A stretch of 64,000 nucleotides of DNA. It comes from Paenibacillus flagellatus. Lineage in GTDB: Bacteria > Bacillota > Bacilli > Paenibacillales > NBRC-103111. Position 1 is the first letter of the stretch. Every line of letters begins with the position of its first letter. Location of the stretch: the NCBI RefSeq assembly GCF_003217775.1, contig NZ_QJVJ01000004.1, positions 457,646-521,645 of the forward strand, read 5' to 3'. This document shows positions 27,125-35,604 of this stretch, piece by piece. The notes under the pieces are model-generated. The model had not been told where the DNA came from and made no database searches. It worked only from the letters and a program-made list of their open reading frames with translations. The position numbers and the translations under genes are program-made.

Positions 27125-28690
27125 GTGAAGGAATGGGTCGAAGCGGCGATGCGGGGAGACCGCGATTCGTTCGAAAAGCTCGTTGCCCGCTATCGCCCGA
27201 TGACGCTCGCGGTCGCCCGGTCCCGGTTGAACGACGCGCATCTCGCGGAGGACGCCGTGCAGGAATCGTTCGCCGAGGCGTACCGCGGCATCGGTGCGCT
27301 GGCCGATCCCGAAGCTTTTCCCGGATGGCTGAAGCGGATCGTGGAACGTCAATGCGGCCGGATGACGCGACGCAAGCGAATCGCCACGGTCCCGCTCGAT
27401 TCGGTGCCGGACGCGGTCGCCTCCGCCGCATCGCCCGCCGAGGCGCTGCTCGCCAAGGAGGAGCGCGGCCGTATCCGCGCCCGGATCGACGCGCTTCCGC
27501 CGGGACAGCGGATCGCCGTTCTGCTGTTTTACATGCACGACTATTCGCTCGGCGAAATATCCGCCTTTCTGGGCGTCCCCGTTTCCGCGCTCAAGAAGCG
27601 TCTGTTCGACGCCAGACGCAAGCTGCGGACGTCGCTGCCGATCGCGAATCCGGTATCCGTCTTTCGAACCTTGTATGAAGGAGGAGTGCAAATGCTGCAT
27701 ATCGTAAACGGCGACGCCGTCGGCGACAAGCTGAAGCAAGGCGGCGTGCCCGGCGACGTGCTCGTGTGGAGGGAATTGTATTCGGAGGGTCCGGTATTCC
27801 CGGATATGGACGGGGAGGATCGACTGTCGATCCGGGCCGATTGGCTCGAACGGACGCTCGGCATTCCGCAGGACGTGTGGAGGGCCCATACCGCCGCGCA
27901 GGAGAGCGCGCTGTCGAACGCCGGGCAATACGGCGAAATCGTGCTTTGGTTCGAGCACGATCCGTTCGATCAAGCGATGCTCGCTTACTTGTTTCGCCGG
28001 CTGGCGGGCGTTCCGTTGTCCGGAACGAAAATAAGCTTGCTCCAAATCGGCGCGTTTCCGGGGATCGAGCCGTTTCGCGGCTTGGGCCAGCTATCCGCCG
28101 GGCAGCTCGCTTCGCTGTGCGGGACGTGGCGCGAGATCGGCCCGGACGAGCTAGCGTTGGGCTCGCGGGCTTGGGAGGCGTATGCGTCGCCGGACCCGCG
28201 GGCGTTGACCGCGCTGCTCGAGACGGACACCTCCGCCCTTCCTTTCCTGCGCGACGCCTTCCGTCATCATGCCGACCGGTTTCCTTCCGCCGCCGACGGC
28301 CTCGGTTCGGTGGAGCGGGCGACGCTCGCCGCCGTACTGGACGGGTGCGAATCTCCCCTCGACTTGTTCCGGCGCGTCGGCGACGAATTGAACGGTCTCG
28401 GCATGGGCGATCTGGCCTTCTGGGCGTATGCGAGAGACATGACGCGGGGACCGCATCCGCTTCTGCGACTGGAGGGCGCGGCGGCGTTCCCCGGCTTTGC
28501 CGAGCCGCCCGGCGATTTCGGCCGGGCGCGCCTCGTGCCGACCGACCTCGGCCGGCGGATGGCGACCGCTCCCGACGGCGATTGGATCGCGCTGAACGGC
28601 ATCGACCGGTGGCTCGGCGGCGTCCGGCTGTCCGGCAGCCGGTCCGTCTGGCGGCGCGACGGGAGGAACGGGTCGTTCGTGCGGGGATAA
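27125..28690 (+). CDS. Sigma-70/ECF-type sigma factor fused to a DUF1835-like domain
   Basis: 521 residues in one frame from a GTG 8 bases after AAAGGAG. Residues 1-185 are an ECF-like sigma factor: region 2 (FEKLVARYRPMTLAVA, DAHLAEDAVQESFAEAYRG) and region 4 (LPPGQRIAVLLFYMHDYSLGEISAFLGVPVSALKKRLFDARRKL). From about residue 190 the protein becomes a DUF1835-like protein (MLHIVNGDAVGDKLKQGGVPGDVLVWRE, VLWFEHDPFDQ). An ATG at 27692, the first codon of that part, is preceded by AAGGAGG 7 bases upstream, so the second domain can also be made alone. The role of DUF1835 is unknown. Confidence 0.82.
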   Translation: MKEWVEAAMRGDRDSFEKLVARYRPMTLAVARSRLNDAHLAEDAVQESFAEAYRGIGALADPEAFPGWLKRIVERQCGRMTRRKRIATVPLDSVPDAVASAASPAEALLAKEERGRIRARIDALPPGQRIAVLLFYMHDYSLGEISAFLGVPVSALKKRLFDARRKLRTSLPIANPVSVFRTLYEGGVQMLHIVNGDAVGDKLKQGGVPGDVLVWRELYSEGPVFPDMDGEDRLSIRADWLERTLGIPQDVWRAHTAAQESALSNAGQYGEIVLWFEHDPFDQAMLAYLFRRLAGVPLSGTKISLLQIGAFPGIEPFRGLGQLSAGQLASLCGTWREIGPDELALGSRAWEAYASPDPRALTALLETDTSALPFLRDAFRHHADRFPSAADGLGSVERATLAAVLDGCESPLDLFRRVGDELNGLGMGDLAFWAYARDMTRGPHPLLRLEGAAAFPGFAEPPGDFGRARLVPTDLGRRMATAPDGDWIALNGIDRWLGGVRLSGSRSVWRRDGRNGSFVRG

Positions 28691-28721
28691 GCCCCGCCCG
28701 GGATGCGTTGCGAGCGCGGAT

Positions 28722-30665
28722 TTATTCCTCGGACGCCGGGACCGGTTTCGTCATATACGGGTAAAGGAGGACGAGTCCGGCGACGAACAGCGCGAACGCG
28801 AAGTACGCCGGCAGCAGATGGACGAAGTCGCCGTAGCCGATCGCGGCATGCACGCCGAACCCGGCGGCGAAGCCGGGCAGTCCGCCGACCAGCAGCGTCC
28901 ACCACAGCCATCGCTCGCCTTGGCGGACGCCCCAGAGCGCCGCGGCGAGCAGCGCCAGCGCGTCGGACAGCAGCGCCCCGCCGAAGCCGGCCCGATCGTG
29001 AGCGATCAGCGGCACGAGGCGCGGATTGATCCGCGACAGCTCTTCGGCCGTGGCGCCGATATAGTCGATATCCTGCGGCACGAACACGTGCGTAATGCCG
29101 ACGATCGAGATGACGCCGCCGCCGAGCGCCAGCGCGAAGCCGAGCGAGACGAGCATGAGCTGCCCCCATTGGGCGCGGCGCCACAGCCGGTCGCTTCGCA
29201 GGTTCGCGGGCGTGCGCGGCGGGTCGTCCGCCTCCCGGCGCATCGCCAGCATGAACATCGGGAGCAGGACGGCGGCGGCGAGCGCATGCAGCGGATCGAA
29301 GTAGCCGTACCCGAGGTACAGGAAAAAGCTCGAGAAGCCGACGATGCCCGAGACGAGCAGCGCCGTCTTCGTCCAATGCAGCCGCCGCCTCAGCCCGTGC
29401 CGGGCGAATTGGGCGTACAGGATGCCGATCGAGACCATCGTCCCCGCCAGCGTAATCCGGTCGTGCGACATGAACGGAAGCACGTTGCCGTTCCCTTCGT
29501 GCAGCTCGTGGCGGTGCGCTCCGAGATACGCTTCGTCATAAGGCAGGACGACGGTCGTGGCGGCGATGAGGAACGCAATGACGCCGCCGACGATCATGCC
29601 GATGCCGAGCAGGAACATCCATCCCCACCCTTGCCAAAACGTCTCCGGCTCGGGCGGTTTCTTCCCCCGCATCGCGTCGTGCAAAATCGCTTCGTTGATT
29701 CGCTTCGGCAGCCCCGGCCCGGCGAAGACGAGCCCGCTGTGCAGCTGCACGTAATCGGCGCCTTCGCGGACGAGCGTCACCGCTTCCGCCGGCTCGTGCA
29801 CGCCTCCCGTCGCGATTACGGGACAGGCCGCGTCGTATTCGCGGATAAGCCGCAGCTTGCGCCGCGTAGGCGCAAGCCCGCTCCGGCCGACGGCGTACAA
29901 GTCGCCGGCCCGGATCGTATCGCCGATGACGAGCCCGTCATCAAGCCTCCCCCGCTCCCGCCGGCGGGCCAGCAGCGATTCGAGACGGTCGTCCGGCATA
30001 TCGAGCGGTACGTAGACGAATACCGGCGCGCCTTCGCCGAGCATGCGCCTGGCCGCCCCGATCGTCTCCTCGGCTGCGGCGAACCATTCCTCCTCCGTCC
30101 ACCGTTCGTCGAACGTGTCCAGGATGACGCCGTCGGCAAGCTCCTTCGTCCTCTCGACCATCCCGCTCACTTCGGCCGCCGCCCGCCTCGAGTCCGACTG
30201 CGGCATGTGCCTCAGCCGGAACAGCAGCGGCTGCCGCCGCTTCCCCGCGTTCGCCCGCTCCCTTGCCAGCACCGCCTCGATGCCGTCGCTCTCGTGTCGC
30301 ACGGGATAGTGCAGTTCCTCCCGCTCCGCGTCGAGAACGATCGGCCCCCCGCCGGCGATCGGCTCGGGCGTCACCGGCCCGACCTCGACGTAGCCGAAGC
30401 CGAACTGCGCCAGCGCCGCCGGAGCTTGGCCGTGAGCGTCCACGGGGCCTCCCAATCCGACCGGATAGCCGGTCCGCAAGCCTCCGAGACGGTCCGACTC
30501 CAGGTCGCGGTACCGGTCCATATGGCCGAGCGTCTTGATGAGGAGCGTGCCGCCCGGCAGCCGGCTGAGCGCTCCCATTGCTCCCAGCGTTACCGCACGC
30601 GCCGTCCGCGAAGGCATGGCGAACAGCAGCGGGCGAAACAACGTTCGGTACGACCAATCCGGCAT
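28722..30665 (-). CDS. Dihydroorotate dehydrogenase-like protein fused to a duplicated membrane domain
   Basis: 647 residues. The N-terminal half resembles class 2 DHODH (PyrD): GFGYVEVGPVTPEPIAGG near 88, and CPVIATGGVHEPAEAV followed by GADYVQLHSGLVFAGPGLP near 280. The catalytic segment that normally reads N-x-S-x-P-N-T is replaced (DTFDERWTEEE), and the Lys/Asn-rich flavin motif is not seen, so orotate chemistry is doubtful. From about residue 346 there are eight membrane segments in two related halves: LPYDEAYLGAHRHELH...LPFMSHDR and VPQDIDYIGATAEELS...PLIAHDR repeat one unit. The ATG at 30665 has GGGGGAG upstream. Function unknown. Confidence 0.75.
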   Translation of the reverse strand: MPDWSYRTLFRPLLFAMPSRTARAVTLGAMGALSRLPGGTLLIKTLGHMDRYRDLESDRLGGLRTGYPVGLGGPVDAHGQAPAALAQFGFGYVEVGPVTPEPIAGGGPIVLDAEREELHYPVRHESDGIEAVLARERANAGKRRQPLLFRLRHMPQSDSRRAAAEVSGMVERTKELADGVILDTFDERWTEEEWFAAAEETIGAARRMLGEGAPVFVYVPLDMPDDRLESLLARRRERGRLDDGLVIGDTIRAGDLYAVGRSGLAPTRRKLRLIREYDAACPVIATGGVHEPAEAVTLVREGADYVQLHSGLVFAGPGLPKRINEAILHDAMRGKKPPEPETFWQGWGWMFLLGIGMIVGGVIAFLIAATTVVLPYDEAYLGAHRHELHEGNGNVLPFMSHDRITLAGTMVSIGILYAQFARHGLRRRLHWTKTALLVSGIVGFSSFFLYLGYGYFDPLHALAAAVLLPMFMLAMRREADDPPRTPANLRSDRLWRRAQWGQLMLVSLGFALALGGGVISIVGITHVFVPQDIDYIGATAEELSRINPRLVPLIAHDRAGFGGALLSDALALLAAALWGVRQGERWLWWTLLVGGLPGFAAGFGVHAAIGYGDFVHLLPAYFAFALFVAGLVLLYPYMTKPVPASEE

Positions 30666-30702
30666 GCTTTCTCCCCCTTCCGATTTGGCATAACAAACCG
30701 GC

Positions 30703-30730
30703 CAATAAGAAAAGCTTCCGATCGAAGCCT
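30703..30730 (-). terminator. Possible terminator or attenuator in the PyrD-like leader
   Basis: On the minus strand GCTTC-GATCG-GAAGC is followed by TTTTCTT. It lies about 40 bases upstream of the PyrD-like ribosome site, downstream of the stronger terminator at 30833-30861. Confidence 0.4.
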
Positions 30731-30832
30731 TTCGATAAGGTACATTCGTGTTCCAGCGGTAGCTTATTGTTGGTGAAGAAAGTCGCATTCGCTTTCGTGC
30801 TTTAGTAGCGAAGTTAAACTTCCTGCAACGTT

Positions 30833-30892
30833 AAAAAAACGCCATCCGGCATAGATGGCGTAGCGTGGCTATATCGTGCAGGACGTACCTTA
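30833..30892 (-). ncRNA. Predicted short terminated transcript (leader or small RNA) upstream of the PyrD-like gene
   Basis: A promoter (30899-30927) would start a transcript near 30892. After about 30 bases it meets a strong intrinsic terminator: ACGCCATC-TATGCCG-GATGGCGT plus six T (30861-30833). The transcript would be about 60 bases. I do not match it to a known riboswitch class. It may be an attenuator for the gene that starts at 30665 or an independent small RNA. Confidence 0.45.
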
Positions 30893-30898
30893 AACCGA

Positions 30899-30927
30899 AT
30901 CATACCACCCGACCCGGAATAAGTCTA
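30899..30927 (-). promoter_or_regulatory. Promoter of the short terminated transcript
   Basis: On the minus strand TAGACT (30927-30922), 17-base spacer, TATGAT (30904-30899). The -10 matches 5 of 6 and the -35 matches 4 of 6 consensus positions. Confidence 0.6.
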
Positions 30928-30973
30928 TTCTTTTTCCCTTTTTCATGAAATACTGGAGCCGGGAGGGATACCG

Positions 30974-31453
30974 ATGACAAGCTGCACCTATGACGTCGTC
31001 CCGCTGGACGACGCGAACGTGCGGGCGGCGGCGCCGCTGCTCGCCGAATACAAGCACGGCGATGCTCCCGTCACCGACGCCGCCATGGCGGAATGCAAGG
31101 AAAGCTGGCGGCGGCTGATCTTAACCGGCCATTCGTACGGGCTGCTGGCCCGCTGCCGCGAAACCGGCGAATACGCCGCGTTCGTTACGTATTCGTGGGG
31201 ATTCTCCTCCACGAAAGGGATGCCGGTCCTGCGCATCCAAGACGTCTTCACGGCGTCCCGCCGCCGCCGGACGGGAGCGTCCGAGGCGCTGCTCGCCCGT
31301 ACGGAGACGATCGCGCGCGAGGCGGGCGCCCACCGGCTCCAGCTCGAAACGGACGTCGACAACGCCGCGGCAAGAGCGCTTTACGAGAAAGCGGGCTACC
31401 GGCCCATCGAACCGAAGCTCGTCTATATGCGGCCGCTCGTCCCGCCTCCTTAG
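30974..31453 (+). CDS. GNAT family N-acetyltransferase
   Basis: 159 residues. The acetyl-CoA region has VLRIQDVFTASRRRRTGASEALLA (motif A: RRRRTGA in place of the usual R/Q-x-x-G-x-G/A), then HRLQLETDVDNAAARALYEKAGY, the typical motif B. Acceptor unknown. The ATG at 30974 has GGGAGGG a few bases upstream. The stop overlaps the stop of the convergent XRE-cupin gene (positions 31450-31453), with no terminator between. Confidence 0.88.
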   Translation: MTSCTYDVVPLDDANVRAAAPLLAEYKHGDAPVTDAAMAECKESWRRLILTGHSYGLLARCRETGEYAAFVTYSWGFSSTKGMPVLRIQDVFTASRRRRTGASEALLARTETIAREAGAHRLQLETDVDNAAARALYEKAGYRPIEPKLVYMRPLVPPP

Positions 31454-32013
31454 AACGGATAGCGGATAATGACCTGCAGCCACGTCGGGGCGTCCGTATC
31501 GTTGACGTACACGTGCCCTTGGTCGGCGTTGAACCGGATCGCGTCGCCCCGGCTGACCCGGTACGAGTCGTCCCCGATTCGCAGCTCAAGCTCGCCCTCC
31601 GTCACGATGACGAATTCCTCGACCCCTTCCTGATGCGGCTCCGATTGGTGCTCGCAGCCGGGGCCGATCGATACGGCGTACACCTCGAAATGGGTCGTCG
31701 GGTCGAACGGGAATTGCGGAAACGCCCGGTACAGCCCTTCGTTCTCCGTCATCGGCTCGACGTCGGCGAACCGGACGACCGACACCTCGGGCGATTGCTC
31801 CGCGATGAGCGCCGTCACCGAGATGCGCAGCCCGTTGGCGATTTTCCACAGCAGCGATATCGTGGGATTCGAGTCGCCGCGCTCCACCTGCGCGAGCATC
31901 GCCTTGCTCACCCCGGTCAGCTCCGCGAGCTTGTCGAGACTGAGATCGCGCGACTTGCGGATCGCCTTCAAATTTTTGCCGACCTTGATCGGGATATGGT
32001 CCATCCGTTCCAT
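31450..32013 (-). CDS. XRE-family regulator with C-terminal cupin
   Basis: 187 residues. An N-terminal helix-turn-helix (LDKLAELTGVSKAMLAQVERGDSNPTISLLWKIA) is followed by a cupin_2 sensor domain with EFVIVTEGELELRIGDD and SRGDAIRFNADQGHVYVN. This is the SutR/PuuR-type architecture, which usually represses small-molecule uptake or catabolic genes. The effector and target are not evident; the GNAT gene on the other strand overlaps its 3' end. ATG at 32013 (a second Met at 32001 is possible). Confidence 0.88.
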   Translation of the reverse strand: MERMDHIPIKVGKNLKAIRKSRDLSLDKLAELTGVSKAMLAQVERGDSNPTISLLWKIANGLRISVTALIAEQSPEVSVVRFADVEPMTENEGLYRAFPQFPFDPTTHFEVYAVSIGPGCEHQSEPHQEGVEEFVIVTEGELELRIGDDSYRVSRGDAIRFNADQGHVYVNDTDAPTWLQVIIRYPF

Positions 32014-32497
32014 GCGTCCTTCCGTCCTTCCGTCTCCATGTCATGCCAAGTCCCTTATATTGTAAGCCGAATCCGGCCCGCCCGCAAGGAAACGGGCGAT
32101 TCGGGCGATTCGTCGCCGTTTTTTCCGCGATCGTGCAAAAAGCCGACATGAGGGCGGGTGGCGCAATAGAACCGCCTCCGCGTAGCCGAATCGGGAACGG
32201 GATACGATGAACCTCATCACGGGAATGATGCCGTTGATCGCGGCGTTCATGTCGCCCGGCATCGTCATCAGCATGCATTCGAACGATCGCCCCGATTACG
32301 CCGCACCAATACCCCCGACGTCCAACGTGCAAAGCTCGTCCGTGCTCCGCCCCTCGCTGCGGTCGTCTCCGGTACTAGGGGAATCTAGTACTTTCCAAAG
32401 GACGAATTATGCGTACAATGAAGTTAAGACCTGGTCCCAATCCGCCCTCGCCACCGCGTCGGCCGCGGGACCCCCCTACCGGAAGGAGATGATCGCC
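32014..32497. other. 484-base intergenic region with a promoter and palindrome at its right end
   Basis: Between the XRE-cupin gene and the acyltransferase-ligase gene. From 32014 to about 32365 nothing I can support as a gene; a minus-strand frame at 32041-32274 has no ribosome site and no recognisable motif. The right end holds an inverted repeat (32372-32391) next to a -35/-10 pair (32392-32419). Confidence 0.6.
32372..32419 (+). promoter_or_regulatory. Candidate promoter and operator of the acyltransferase-ligase gene
   Basis: A perfect inverted repeat GTACTAG-GGGAAT-CTAGTAC (32372-32391) abuts a -35-like TTTCCA (32392-32397), followed after 16 bases by TACAAT (32414-32419), 78 bases upstream of the GTG. 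The palindrome touching the -35 suggests a repressor or activator site, conceivably for a fatty-acid-responsive regulator given the gene controlled. That assignment is inference. Confidence 0.55.
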
Positions 32498-34606
32498 GTG
32501 AAGGTGATGGTGGCCGTACTTCGATGGATCGTATTTCGTCTGTTCCGTGTCCGTCTGAGCGGATTGGGCCATATCGACGCGACAAAGCCGGCGCTGCTGC
32601 TGCCGAACCACGTGTCGCTCTTGGACGGCGTCTTCCTGATGCTGGCGCTGCCGCCGGAAGTCGTCTTCGTCGTCAATACGGGCATCGCGAAGCGCTTCGC
32701 CCCGTTTCTGAAATTTTGCCGCATCGTGACGGTCGATCCGCTCAATCCGTATTCCGTCCGTCATATGATCAAAGCGGTGCAGCAAGGCTCTCCGCTCGTC
32801 GTCTTCCCGGAAGGGCGCATTACGACGACGGGCGGGATGATGAAAATATACGGCGGCGTCGCCTTTATCGCGCTGAAAACCGGGGCGCCGGTCCATCCGG
32901 TCGCGATCAACGGGCCGGAACGTTCCAAGCTGTCGTATTTGAACGGGCTGCTGCGCCGAAGGTGGTTCCCGCCGGTCGACGTGACGATCGGCAAAGCGTA
33001 TCGGCTCGAATCCGACTCGGGCTTGCCCGTCAAAGTCCGGAAGGAGCAAGCAGCCGCGCAAATCGGCCGCATGCTCATGCAGGAGCTGTTCGACAGCCGC
33101 ATGAAGCCGGACGTCAACCTGTTCGACGAGCTGATCGCCGCGGCCGCCCGGAACGGAGCCGGCTTCCCGGCTTGCGAGGATGCTTCGCAGCGTATCGGCT
33201 ACAAGCAGCTGCTGCTCGCCTCGCACGTACTCGGACGGAAGCTTGCGGCGAAGCTCGAAGGCGAGACGAACGTCGCGCTGCTGATGCCGAACGCGGTCGG
33301 TCACGTCGTGGCGCTGTTCGCGCTGATCCGCATCGGCAAGACGCCGGCGATTCTCAACTTCTCGAGCGGCATGCAGGCGGTGCTGGACGCCTGCGAGACG
33401 GCCGGGGTGCGGACGGTGATAACGTCCCGCCAATTCGTCGAGAAGGCGAAGCTGCTGCCGCTTGCCGGCCGGCTCGAGGAGCGCGGCGCGGTCCTCTTCC
33501 TGGAAGACGTGCGAAGCGGGGTGACGCTCGGCGACAAGCTGCGCGGGATGATCGATTACCGCATGAAGCGGCGCGCCGACCCCGGCGCGAACGAAGTCGT
33601 CCTGTTCACGTCCGGCAGCGAGAGCAAGCCGAAGGGCGTCGTGCTGAGCCACCGGAACATTTTCGCCAACGTCCAGCAGGCGCGCACGGTCATCGATTTT
33701 ACGTCGCGGGACAAAGTGTTCAACGCGATGCCGATGTTTCACTCGTTCGGCTTGACGGCCGGTACGCTGCTGCCGCTGTTAAGCGGGATGAAGCTGTTTC
33801 TGTACCCGAGCCCGCTGCACTACAAAGCGATTCCGGAGCTCGTCTACCATAATAACGCGACCATCCTGTTCGGCACGTCGACGTTTTTGGCCGCCTACGC
33901 CCGAGCCGCGCACCCTTACGACTTCTACTCGCTCCGCTACGTCGTCGCCGGGGCGGAGAAGCTGAAGGAGGACGTGAGGCAGCTTTGGTACGACAAGTTC
34001 GGCATCCGCATTCTCGAAGGCTACGGGACGACGGAGACGGCGCCGGTGCTGGCGCTGAACACGCCGCTCGCCTTCCGGAAAGGCTCGGTCGGCCGGCTGC
34101 TCCCCGGCATCGAATGCGTATTGGAAAAAATACCGGGGATCGAAGGCGGCAACCTGTACGTCCGGGGGCCGAACGTGATGAAAGGCTATTTGCTGCACGG
34201 CCAAGGCTTCGTGCCGTGTCCGGACTGGTACGATTGCGGGGATATCGTCGACATCGACGCGGACGGCTTCGTGACGGTGCTGTCCAGACGGAAGCGGTTC
34301 GCCAAAATCGCCGGGGAAATGGTGTCGCTGAACGCGGTGGAGGAATGGATCGCCCGCGCCTTCCCGGACGGCGAAGCGGCAGCGGTCAGCGTCTCCGACG
34401 CCCGCAAGGGCGAACGCATCGTCCTGTTCCATACGTCGCCGGATGTGACCGTGGCATCCGCGAAGGAGGCGATTTTGGCGGCCGGAGGCACCCCGCTCGG
34501 CGTACCTTCCCGGCTCGCGCGCGTCGAGAAGCTGCCCCTGCTCGGCAGCGGCAAAACCGACTACGTGGCGCTGAAGCGAATGGCCGAGTCGGACATCGGC
34601 GCTTGA
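32498..34606 (+). CDS. aas: Bifunctional acyltransferase / acyl-[ACP] or acyl-CoA ligase (Aas-like)
   Basis: 702 residues from a GTG 9 bases after GGAAGGAG (a closer ATG at 32489 abuts the ribosome site). The N-terminal third is a PlsC-type acyltransferase: NHVSLLDG (HX4D, near residue 38) and VVFPEGRI (near 104). From about residue 210 an AMP-forming ligase follows: VLFTSGSESKPKGVVLSHRN (near 371), GYGTTETAPV, and a C-terminal RRKRFAKIAGEMVS loop. This is the layout of E. coli Aas, which re-acylates lysophospholipids at the membrane using free fatty acids. Anchored on the membrane face; a hydrophobic stretch is seen at the N-terminus. Confidence 0.88.
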   Translation: MKVMVAVLRWIVFRLFRVRLSGLGHIDATKPALLLPNHVSLLDGVFLMLALPPEVVFVVNTGIAKRFAPFLKFCRIVTVDPLNPYSVRHMIKAVQQGSPLVVFPEGRITTTGGMMKIYGGVAFIALKTGAPVHPVAINGPERSKLSYLNGLLRRRWFPPVDVTIGKAYRLESDSGLPVKVRKEQAAAQIGRMLMQELFDSRMKPDVNLFDELIAAAARNGAGFPACEDASQRIGYKQLLLASHVLGRKLAAKLEGETNVALLMPNAVGHVVALFALIRIGKTPAILNFSSGMQAVLDACETAGVRTVITSRQFVEKAKLLPLAGRLEERGAVLFLEDVRSGVTLGDKLRGMIDYRMKRRADPGANEVVLFTSGSESKPKGVVLSHRNIFANVQQARTVIDFTSRDKVFNAMPMFHSFGLTAGTLLPLLSGMKLFLYPSPLHYKAIPELVYHNNATILFGTSTFLAAYARAAHPYDFYSLRYVVAGAEKLKEDVRQLWYDKFGIRILEGYGTTETAPVLALNTPLAFRKGSVGRLLPGIECVLEKIPGIEGGNLYVRGPNVMKGYLLHGQGFVPCPDWYDCGDIVDIDADGFVTVLSRRKRFAKIAGEMVSLNAVEEWIARAFPDGEAAAVSVSDARKGERIVLFHTSPDVTVASAKEAILAAGGTPLGVPSRLARVEKLPLLGSGKTDYVALKRMAESDIGA

Positions 34607-34653
34607 CGTCCGTCATCGACGGCCAACGCTTCGAGTGCATGAAGGAGGAACAG

Positions 34654-35601
34654 ATGGACAATCGGGTTGCGATTTTGAAAGATCGATACGGACTGGAACG
34701 GATGAACGTGATCCCCCAACAAGGCGGTTGGGCGGCGCTCGCCTATCGCGCGTTCGACGGCGAACGGACTTTTTTCCTCAAAGCCTACGAAAAAAGCCGG
34801 GCGTCCACGCCCAAATGGACGGCGCTCATCGACGCGTATGCGCCGATCCTCGTATGGCTCGCACGCCATACCGGCTTGAGCGGGAACGTTCCCGTGCCGA
34901 TCCCGACCGAAAGCGGCGCCTTCCGGTGCGAGGACGACCAAGCCGTTTACATGCTGTACGAGTATATCGCCGGGGAGACGGTCGGCGGCAAGCCGCTGAC
35001 CGGCGGCCAAATTCGCCGGCTGGCGGAAATCGTCGCGGAGCTGCATCGGTACGGGGAACGGATACCGGTCGATACGGACGCCGTCAAGGAGCGCTTCGAC
35101 GTCCCTTTCTTGAAGCCGCTCAGGCGGCTGCTGCACGAGCCGTCCGACCGGATGCCGACGGACGTCGGCGCCTTGCTGGAGCCTTTCGCCCGGTCGGTCG
35201 GCAGGCTGGCCGATACCGTGGAGGAGCTGTCCGGGAGGCTCAAGGCGGGCAGCCCGCGCATGGCGCTTTGCCATACGGACATTCATCGTTGGAATATGAT
35301 GCAAACGGACCGGGAACTCATCCTGGTCGATTGGGAAGGGTTGAAGCTCGCTCCGGTCGAAGCCGATCTGACGTTTATCGCGGAGGAGCCTTATGCGGAC
35401 GACTTTATGGCCGTCTACCGGGAGGTTCATCCCGATTACGAGCCGAACGCCGACGCGATGCGGTTTTATCGGGGCCGGCGCAAGCTGGAGGACATCTGGG
35501 AATTCGCCGAGCAGCTGCTATACGATGATCCGGACGCAAGCGGACGCGAAGCGGCCATGGACGGCTTGACGAAGGAGCTGAACGGCTTGGACGAAGCGTA
35601 A
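34654..35601 (+). CDS. Aminoglycoside phosphotransferase-like kinase (APH fold)
   Basis: 315 residues. The catalytic loop reads CHTDIHRWNMM (usual HGDLHxxN), with a VDWEG segment in place of the DFG-type metal site. N-terminal YRAFDGERTFFLKAYEKS contains the ATP-binding lysine. The family phosphorylates aminoglycosides, choline, homoserine or other small alcohols; no resistance role can be claimed from sequence. The ATG at 34654 has AAGGAGG 5 bases upstream. It starts 47 bases after the Aas-like gene and may be cotranscribed with it. Confidence 0.85.
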   Translation: MDNRVAILKDRYGLERMNVIPQQGGWAALAYRAFDGERTFFLKAYEKSRASTPKWTALIDAYAPILVWLARHTGLSGNVPVPIPTESGAFRCEDDQAVYMLYEYIAGETVGGKPLTGGQIRRLAEIVAELHRYGERIPVDTDAVKERFDVPFLKPLRRLLHEPSDRMPTDVGALLEPFARSVGRLADTVEELSGRLKAGSPRMALCHTDIHRWNMMQTDRELILVDWEGLKLAPVEADLTFIAEEPYADDFMAVYREVHPDYEPNADAMRFYRGRRKLEDIWEFAEQLLYDDPDASGREAAMDGLTKELNGLDEA

Positions 35602-35604
35602 TCG

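Noticed and set aside
34654..35601. Antibiotic-resistance aminoglycoside kinase
   Set aside because: Only the general APH fold is supported; the catalytic loop is atypical (HTDIHRWN) and no resistance subfamily motif is seen.
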